Assembly: GCA_002293525.1 (NCBI GenBank)
Contig: DBDJ01000071.1
Location: forward strand, 1 to 19,161
DNA: 19,161 bases
Direction: 5' to 3'
Source of the DNA: Lachnospiraceae bacterium UBA935
GTDB taxonomy: Bacteria > Bacillota > Clostridia > Lachnospirales > Lachnospiraceae
The position numbers and the translations under genes are program-made. Positions within the stretch are counted from its first letter, which is position 1, and each line of letters opens with the position of its first letter. The notes beneath the pieces were generated by a model. The model saw only the letters and a program-made list of their open reading frames with translations. It did not search any database and was not told where the DNA came from. Positions 14,198-19,161 of this stretch are shown piece after piece.

Positions 14198-15559
14198 CTA
14201 TGCTTTCAGCCGCTGGATAATATCACCCGCTTTGGCATAAATGGAAGAAACTTCCGGGCCTGAATAAAAATCTCCCTTCTCATAAAGAATCTTACCGTTT
14301 ATCATCGTCATCGTCACGTTTAGCTTACTTCCGCTGTAAACGATGTTTTTGGCAATGTTATTGAGCGGCCGCATATTGGGCTGCCGCAGGTCGATCATGA
14401 TCATGTCGGCAAGGTTACCCGGAACCAGGCTGACCGCATCAGTCAATCCCATCGCGGCAGCACCGTTCACACAAGCCATTTTCAGTACTTCCGTCGCATC
14501 GACGGCTGCGGCGTTGTTTTCCCTCACTTTCGCCAGGCCGGTGACCAGAAACATCTCCCGGAACATGTCCAGGCAATTATTGCTGGCCGGCCCGTCAGTC
14601 CCGATGGCGACCGGTATCCCCCGCTCAAGAAACTCGGCGACCGGGGCGATGCCGCTGGCCAGCTTCAGATTGGAAGCCGGATTGGTCACCGCATACAGGC
14701 CTCTTTTCCGGAATACCTCCATGTCCGCTTCGCTCATATGCACGCAGTGGAAGCCACCGCCGCCATAATCAAAGAGCCCTAGGGAATCTAGATATACGGC
14801 CGGTGTCATGCCGTTATGCCGCTCTCTGCAGCCCTGCACCTCATCGGCGGTTTCAGCCAGATGGGTGAAGACCGGGGCCTGATACCGGTGCGAAAGCTCC
14901 GCCACCCGGAGAAGCAGTTCCTCCGAGCAGGTGTATTCCGCATGAAAGCCCAGGATGTAGCTATTTAAGCTGTCTTTTTGATTCAGCCGGTGATACATCT
15001 TTGCCACTGTCTCGGTGGTCTGGCCAAAATCATTGGCGGCCCCCACCTGGACACAGCGCATCCCCATGTCGGAACACGCCTGTGCAATGGACTCCGGTGT
15101 CAGGTACATGTCAAAAATAGCAGTAATCCCGCTGGTCAGATATTCCAAAACAGCCAGTCTGGTGAGGTGATAGATGTCTTCTGCCGTCATCTGCGCCTCA
15201 ACCGGAAACACCTGGTTATTCAGCCAGTCCGACAAAGGGAGGTCATCCGCATAGGAACGCAACAGCGTCATGCCCGAATGTGTATGGGCATTTTTAAAGC
15301 CGGGCATAAGCAGATTGCCCTGGCAGTCGATCTCCCTGTCCCACGGCCTCGCACCGGCATCGCCTGATTTATCCCCCGCGCTGCCGACTGCTCCATCCCC
15401 TGTGCTGCCGCCTGTTTCATCTGCCGTGCTGCTGACAGCATCTCTCGCACTGTCGCCTGCATAGATAATCCGGGTTCCGTCAATATGTACCTCGCCGGAA
15501 AACACCGGACGGTTCTCTTCCATGGATAGAATCCTGGCATTGTAAAATCGATATCTCAT
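14198..15559 (-). CDS. Amidohydrolase, methylthioadenosine/S-adenosylhomocysteine deaminase type
   Basis: The 453-aa metal-dependent amidohydrolase belongs to the MtaD/TrzN/SsnA-like group, which deaminates adenosine-type compounds (MTA, SAH, adenosine) to inosyl products. Metal-site segments are visible: NAHTHSGMT, GFHAEYTCSE, THLAET and IGTDGPASNNCLD. The start is the ATG at 15557-15559 (MRYRFYNARILSMEEN) with an AGGA site. A longer frame upstream would overlap cdd and does not look like this family. Between the first strand region and the EIDCQGNLLMPGF motif there is an extra Gly/Ser/Asp-rich insertion of about 30 residues, encoded by a 24-bp tandem repeat. In the operon it sits between cdd and the permease, consistent with feeding purine salvage. 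The precise substrate is inferred. Confidence 0.88.
   Translation of the reverse strand: MRYRFYNARILSMEENRPVFSGEVHIDGTRIIYAGDSARDAVSSTADETGGSTGDGAVGSAGDKSGDAGARPWDREIDCQGNLLMPGFKNAHTHSGMTLLRSYADDLPLSDWLNNQVFPVEAQMTAEDIYHLTRLAVLEYLTSGITAIFDMYLTPESIAQACSDMGMRCVQVGAANDFGQTTETVAKMYHRLNQKDSLNSYILGFHAEYTCSEELLLRVAELSHRYQAPVFTHLAETADEVQGCRERHNGMTPAVYLDSLGLFDYGGGGFHCVHMSEADMEVFRKRGLYAVTNPASNLKLASGIAPVAEFLERGIPVAIGTDGPASNNCLDMFREMFLVTGLAKVRENNAAAVDATEVLKMACVNGAAAMGLTDAVSLVPGNLADMIMIDLRQPNMRPLNNIAKNIVYSGSKLNVTMTMINGKILYEKGDFYSGPEVSSIYAKAGDIIQRLKA
15362..15454 (-). repeat. 24-bp coding minisatellite in the amidohydrolase gene
   Basis: Three degenerate 24-bp units (15410-15433, 15386-15409, 15362-15385 in reading order) share the pattern GGCAGCACAGGGGATNNANCAG. 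They encode SSTADETG, GSTGDGAV and GSAGDKSG. A related 21-base unit (15434-15454, DSARDAV) precedes them. The repeats keep the frame and lie in a surface-loop position ahead of the metal-binding HTH motif. Confidence 0.8.
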
Positions 15560-15587
15560 CGTATTCCTATCTGCGGCTTTCCGCACT

Positions 15588-16028
15588 TTAATGAACGATC
15601 TGATCCTGACCGAAGCTGGCCGGCAATAATTCTTCCAGCGAAAACAGCTTGTAGTCATCCTTGCTCCGGGCAACAATGACAACGAACTTCTCCGGCTCAG
15701 GTGCAAATTCGCTGATGACCTGGCGGCACACACCGCAGGGAAAGGCATACTGGGTGATCTCCTCGCCTTTCGGGCTTCCGGTTACGGCAAGGGCCCGGCA
15801 TTTGCCGCGGCCTTCGCTTACTGCTTTGAATATAGCGGTTCTTTCCGCACAGACAGTGGCTCCGAAAGAAGCATTTTCGATGTTGCAGCCGGTATAAATA
15901 CGGTTGTCCATCGTCAGCACCGCCGCTCCCACATAATAGCCGGAATAGGGCGCATGTGCTTTCCGGCGTGCCTGCATCGCCGACTGGATCAATTCTTCTA
16001 CCGGAATGTTTTTATCCAAATTATCCAT
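15588..16028 (-). CDS. cdd: Cytidine deaminase
   Basis: This 146-aa homotetrameric-type cytidine deaminase converts cytidine and deoxycytidine to uridine forms. The zinc site is complete: C60 and the proton-shuttling E62 in TVCAERTAIFKAV, and C98/C101 in FPCGVCRQVISEF. The TGCNIENASFG substrate-binding segment precedes it at 47-56. Length is normal for the short, all-cysteine-ligand form common in Gram-positives. The ATG has a GGGAAGAG site. It begins 16 bp after the PNP gene and ends 28 bp before the amidohydrolase, so it is the second gene of the salvage operon. Confidence 0.96.
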   Translation of the reverse strand: MDNLDKNIPVEELIQSAMQARRKAHAPYSGYYVGAAVLTMDNRIYTGCNIENASFGATVCAERTAIFKAVSEGRGKCRALAVTGSPKGEEITQYAFPCGVCRQVISEFAPEPEKFVVIVARSKDDYKLFSLEELLPASFGQDQIVH

Positions 16029-16044
16029 ACTTCTCTTCCCTGAA

Positions 16045-16902
16045 CTAAAGCTGATTTAAGCTGCCGAATCCGATAATAGAACCGGTAACCAGTTTCTTAA
16101 ACAGAGGGGCGGCCTGATTGGCGGCTTCCTGCACCTCCTCATGCGTCAGCGGTACCGGCGACAATCCGGCAGCCGGGTTACAGATGCAGGAAATCCCGCA
16201 GACCTTTAAGCCCATATGATTAGCGGCTATCGCTTCCACTACCGTACTCATCCCGACCGCGCCGGCCCCCATGAGCCCTAGCATGTGGATTTCCGCCGGT
16301 GATTCAAAAGAGGGCCCTGACATCTGCGCATAAATCCCTTCTAATAGCGGAATAGCCAGATCGGCGGCCGTGGTTTTAATGACATCGCGCAGCTCTTTCC
16401 GATATACAGTACTCATATCCGGAAAGCGGGTTCCCAATTCTTCTATATTGGGACCGATCAGGGGATTGGCCACAAAAGCACCGATATGATCGGTGATCAG
16501 CATAAAATCCCCGGCCCGGCAGCCTTTCATGATTCCGCCAGAGGCGTTGGTCAAGAACAGGATCTCGGCACCCATCATTCCCATCAGGCGTACCGGCAGG
16601 ACGACATCGCTCATGGGATAGCCTTCATAAAAATGTACCCTGCCCTTCATACAGACTACCGGCACTTCCTCCACATAGCCCCAGATAAACCGGCCGGCAT
16701 GACCGGGAACGGTAGATACCGGGAAACCTTCTATCTCCTGATAATCCAGTTCGGCGATCACATGGATATTATCCGCATAATCTCCCAGTCCCGAACCCAG
16801 CACCAAGGCGACCTTGGGAACAAAGTCCGGCTGGCCGGCACGGGTCAGGAAATCTTTCACGCTTTTATGGCACCTTACTAACTTATCATATACGGGATTC
16901 AT
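16045..16902 (-). CDS. Purine nucleoside phosphorylase (trimeric, PunA type)
   Basis: The enzyme cleaves purine nucleosides with phosphate into free base and (deoxy)ribose-1-phosphate. Family motifs, numbered from the ATG at 16902: VLGSGLGDYAD at about 34-44 (phosphate loop), VPGHAGRF at 65-72, GRVHFYEGYP at 87-96, LTNASGGI further on, the SGPSFESPAEI purine-site segment, and VGMSTVVEAIAANHMG. These define the trimeric low-molecular-weight family rather than hexameric DeoD. The chosen start gives 285 aa, near the usual 270-280, and has AGGAG four bases upstream. A GTG start 14 codons earlier has no ribosome binding site and is rejected. It is the first gene of the salvage operon. Confidence 0.94.
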   Translation of the reverse strand: MNPVYDKLVRCHKSVKDFLTRAGQPDFVPKVALVLGSGLGDYADNIHVIAELDYQEIEGFPVSTVPGHAGRFIWGYVEEVPVVCMKGRVHFYEGYPMSDVVLPVRLMGMMGAEILFLTNASGGIMKGCRAGDFMLITDHIGAFVANPLIGPNIEELGTRFPDMSTVYRKELRDVIKTTAADLAIPLLEGIYAQMSGPSFESPAEIHMLGLMGAGAVGMSTVVEAIAANHMGLKVCGISCICNPAAGLSPVPLTHEEVQEAANQAAPLFKKLVTGSIIGFGSLNQL

Positions 16903-17004
16903 CCTTCTCCTATCCGCATGTTTCCGCTGTTTGCTGCTGTTCACTCTTTATCTGGATTGCAACAATACCTCTGCTGACACCATGCTTACTGTAATGTTGT
17001 AAAA

Positions 17005-17032
17005 ATTATAAATCTATTGTCTAATAAATCAA
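17005..17032 (-). promoter_or_regulatory. Probable sigma-A promoter of the nucleoside salvage operon
   Basis: On the minus strand TTGATT (17027-17032), 16 bases and TATAAT (17005-17010) lie about 100 bases upstream of the PNP start. A second -10-like TATACT further upstream lacks a good -35. The region is AT-rich, so the choice is tentative. Confidence 0.5.
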
Positions 17033-17132
17033 TAAACAGTATACCATAATTTACCGAAGACGGAAACAATAATATTAAGATTTCTTATTACTGGGTGTTG
17101 CTTCGTGGAGAATTTAGTTCGATTTGATAAAA

Positions 17133-17327
17133 CTAAGAGTTAATGACTGTCTCATCGTTTGCTTTTTTATTTTTATTGATATAAATATGAGATACTTTGA
17201 TAATTAAAAATGCTACATATAAAAATAGAATTTTGATTGCTAAATCAATTAATACCAATAATGTACTAATAATAGAGATATTATCATTACCCACAATATA
17301 TTGATATGTGTCTACTATTTCTGTCAT
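17133..17327 (-). CDS. 64-aa small membrane protein of unknown function
   Basis: The protein starts MTEIVDTYQYIVGNDN. It has one long hydrophobic region at about residues 18-45 (STLLVLIDLAIKILFLYVAF and neighbours), possibly one or two spans, and a charged tail rich in Lys and Asn. The ATG is preceded by a textbook AAAGGAG ribosome binding site with 5-base spacing, which is the main reason to treat it as real. No family is recognised. It lies between the nucleoside salvage operon and spoIVA, on the same strand as both, but separated from spoIVA by a strong terminator. An open but start-less frame (17344-17463) ends just upstream of its ribosome binding site. Confidence 0.65.
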   Translation of the reverse strand: MTEIVDTYQYIVGNDNISIISTLLVLIDLAIKILFLYVAFLIIKVSHIYINKNKKANDETVINS

Positions 17328-17549
17328 TTAGACTCCTTTCCTGCTATGCTGTTCTGACAATAGCTACAATACCATGATCATAAGTAGCTCTGCTTTTTAT
17401 ACCCAAAATTGTCATTTCTGTTACTAACGTACCCGTTGCTATACTGAACTTATGAGCAAATTACCTGCCGCTATCATCATGACTGGTTATCTACTATGAT
17501 GAATCCTTAATCACAATTAATCCATTTTGACAATTATTTGAAAGTCAAC
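17328..17549. other. Intergenic region with a degenerate small reading frame
   Basis: No convincing gene is present between the 64-aa protein and the spoIVA terminator. On the minus strand a frame open from about 17463 to a TAG at 17344-17346 encodes a tail ending DHGIVAIVRTA. It has no ribosome binding site; its only internal ATG (17415) would give 23 aa. A second short frame begins MMIAAGNLL just upstream in another frame. Together they could be a frameshifted small-membrane-peptide gene. No strong promoter for the 64-aa gene is obvious. Confidence 0.35.
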
Positions 17550-17595
17550 AAACAAAACAGATGTCTGGGCAGTTGCCTTGACATCCGTTTTGTTT
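17550..17595 (-). terminator. Hairpin terminator downstream of spoIVA
   Basis: AAACAAAACAGATGTC (17550-17565) pairs with GACATCCGTTTTGTTT (17580-17595) with a single mismatch. The loop contains a further GGC/GCC pairing. On the minus strand the T-rich 3' arm is followed by GTTGACTTTC, as expected for a rho-independent terminator about 75 bases after the spoIVA stop. Its symmetry could make it bidirectional. Confidence 0.85.
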
Positions 17596-17670
17596 ATCTT
17601 TAGTATTTTCAATATGTTAGCTTCGCTATCTATAACTGTTTCGTCACGGATTTTCATAGACCGTCACCGC

Positions 17671-19158
17671 TCAGATTATAATACACACCATCCCGCCATT
17701 GCTGTCATTGACGATTTTCTGCATGGTTTCCTGCAGTTTAACCTGGCTTTCTTCACCGATCATCGAAACTTTGCCGTTGATTCCGTCGTTAACCAGCTGT
17801 TCCACGGTCTTGCCAAAAATATTGGTTTCCCAGATGCCCTCTTCGCTGGTATCGGCATTGGAAATATATTTAATAAGATCCTGCGCCTGTTCTTCGGTTC
17901 CCACGATAGGGGATATTTCGGTCTCGATATTTGCCTTGATCATATGGATGCTCGGGCTCTCGGCCTTGATCTTTACGCCAAACTTGTTGCCATGTTTAAT
18001 GATCTCCGGACGTTCCAGGCGGACTTCCTCACGGTCGGGAGTGACGACGCCGTATCCTTTCATCCGCACCGAATCCACCGCATGAAGCACCTTGACATAT
18101 TCCCGGCGCATCTTGGATAATTCTTTCAGGACGGAAAGCAGATGATACTCGTTCTTGATGTCTTCCCCGATCAGGTCGCTTAGCATCTCATAATAGAAGC
18201 TGTCATCCACGTCCAGCCTGACCCTGATACAGCCGTTGGACATGTTGATATTTTCCACCTTGCATTTCTTAATATAATTGCTCTCCAGATTGATCCCGCT
18301 TGATACCGCACTCCTGATATTGCTCAACTGTCTCATCAGCTCTTTGATCCGGCTGACCATGTCGTTCTTCATGGGATGGCCGGCAGGCAGCATTTCCACC
18401 CATTTGGGCATATAGAACTCAACCATTGTGAGCGGGAACTCATAGAGGATGTTTTCGAGAATCGTATTGATATCTTCTCTTTTCAGCTGCTCACAATTCA
18501 TAGGAAGGGCACTTACATTGTAACGGCTCTGGATTTCCTCGGCAACGGCCTTGGCATCCTCGGAGTATGGCCTTGCGGTATTGACCAGCACGATGAAAGG
18601 CTTATGTATCCTGCGCAGTTCCTGGATGGTGCGATCTTCCGCTTCACGGTAGTTTTCCCTCGGGATGTCGCTGAAACTGCCGTCGCAGGTTACAACAACG
18701 CCAATGGTCGAATGATCGTTGATAACTTTTCGGGTTCCTGTCTCGGCGGCCTCGGTAAAGGGAATCTCTTGAGTAGACCAAGGTGTCCTCACCATCCGCT
18801 CCGCATCGTTTTCCATATGACCGGTGGCCCCGTCCACCATAAAACCTACGCAGTCGATCAGCCGCACCTTGACATCCACGTCGCCAGCCAGAGTAATCTG
18901 GGCTGCTTCTTTGGGGATGAACTTGGGTTCCGTGGTGGTAATCGTCTTTCCTCCCGAGCTTTGCGGCATTTCATCAGTAGCCCGTTCTTTTTCATACTCT
19001 TCATTCATAAAGGGAAGTACCATAAGATCCATAAATCGTTTTATAAAGGTGGATTTTCCTGTTCGGACCGGACCTACCACACCAATATAAATCTCACCGC
19101 CGCACCTGACTTGGATATCTTTATAAAGGTCATAAGTGCCGGTATTCAAGTTTTCCAT
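17671..19158 (-). CDS. spoIVA: Stage IV sporulation protein A, spore coat assembly ATPase
   Basis: SpoIVA is the ATPase that polymerises on the outer forespore membrane and forms the basement layer on which the coat assembles. The 495-aa product is full length (about 492 aa in Bacillus). An N-terminal GTPase-like fold carries Walker A GPVRTGKST (29-37), the sensor-threonine segment GKTITTTEPKF (70-80) and the Walker B aspartate D102 in LIDCVGFMVDG. The middle domain and a C-terminal domain ending GGMVCIII follow. That end resembles the hydrophobic/glycine-rich tail needed for localisation. The ATG at 19156-19158 lies three bases from the window edge, so its promoter (expected to be sigma-E) and ribosome binding site are not visible. 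A hairpin terminator follows the gene. Confidence 0.98.
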   Translation of the reverse strand: MENLNTGTYDLYKDIQVRCGGEIYIGVVGPVRTGKSTFIKRFMDLMVLPFMNEEYEKERATDEMPQSSGGKTITTTEPKFIPKEAAQITLAGDVDVKVRLIDCVGFMVDGATGHMENDAERMVRTPWSTQEIPFTEAAETGTRKVINDHSTIGVVVTCDGSFSDIPRENYREAEDRTIQELRRIHKPFIVLVNTARPYSEDAKAVAEEIQSRYNVSALPMNCEQLKREDINTILENILYEFPLTMVEFYMPKWVEMLPAGHPMKNDMVSRIKELMRQLSNIRSAVSSGINLESNYIKKCKVENINMSNGCIRVRLDVDDSFYYEMLSDLIGEDIKNEYHLLSVLKELSKMRREYVKVLHAVDSVRMKGYGVVTPDREEVRLERPEIIKHGNKFGVKIKAESPSIHMIKANIETEISPIVGTEEQAQDLIKYISNADTSEEGIWETNIFGKTVEQLVNDGINGKVSMIGEESQVKLQETMQKIVNDSNGGMVCIII

Positions 19159-19161
19159 AAA

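Noticed and set aside
15560..15748. A 63-residue N-terminal extension of the amidohydrolase.
   Set aside because: It overlaps cdd in another frame, is unlike the family, and the ATG at 15557-15559 has its own AGGA site and a family-typical beginning.
16903..16944. A GTG start 14 codons upstream for purine nucleoside phosphorylase.
   Set aside because: No ribosome binding site precedes it, whereas AGGAG lies directly upstream of the ATG at 16900-16902, giving a normal family length.

Overview
The window looks like the chromosome of an anaerobic, endospore-forming Clostridia-type Firmicute. The evidence is a full-length SpoIVA (spore coat ATPase), a GerA-family spore germination protein of the SpoVAF type, a remnant of a CotJC/manganese-catalase gene, an oxygen-sensitive class III ribonucleotide reductase (NrdD/NrdG), strong AGGAGG-type ribosome binding sites and consensus sigma-A promoters. 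I cannot name genus or species. Most genes are on the minus strand. The only clearly intact plus-strand gene is a chemoreceptor.

Left part (1-3950), gene-poor and scarred. It opens with the first 39 codons of a minus-strand AAA-type ATPase whose consensus promoter is followed by two tandem 12-bp palindromic operators. Then come a small, probably 5'-truncated membrane ORF, a 19-bp tandem repeat, and a CotJC gene lacking its N-terminal third. A complete methyl-accepting chemotaxis protein with its own promoter, ribosome binding site and terminator follows. Next to it is a GC-rich element of about 242 bp bounded by 37-bp perfect inverted repeats, then about 500 bp of apparently degenerate DNA.

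Middle (3950-12500), minus strand. degV has its own promoter and lies downstream of the spoVAF-like gene. The nrdD-nrdG-dut operon (anaerobic dNTP supply plus dUTP removal) follows a near-perfect sigma-A promoter with possible NrdR boxes. A membrane-anchored MutS-like ATPase is translationally coupled to RNase HI and followed by a 57-aa single-span membrane protein (10099-10272), ending at a clear terminator.

Right part (12620-19161), minus strand. A nucleoside-salvage operon runs purine nucleoside phosphorylase, cytidine deaminase, MTA/SAH-deaminase-like amidohydrolase and an AzgA-type purine permease. Together these would import bases, phosphorolyse nucleosides and deaminate cytidine and adenosine-type compounds. 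The amidohydrolase carries an in-frame 24-bp minisatellite. A 64-aa small membrane protein follows, then a strong hairpin terminator and spoIVA at the edge.

I found no CRISPR array, tRNA, rRNA, recognisable riboswitch or intact transposase. No complete new multi-gene system is evident. The best leads are the inverted-repeat element at 3192-3433, the operator-controlled ATPase at the left edge, the minisatellite-bearing deaminase, and the MutS-like/RNase HI/small-membrane-protein cluster.
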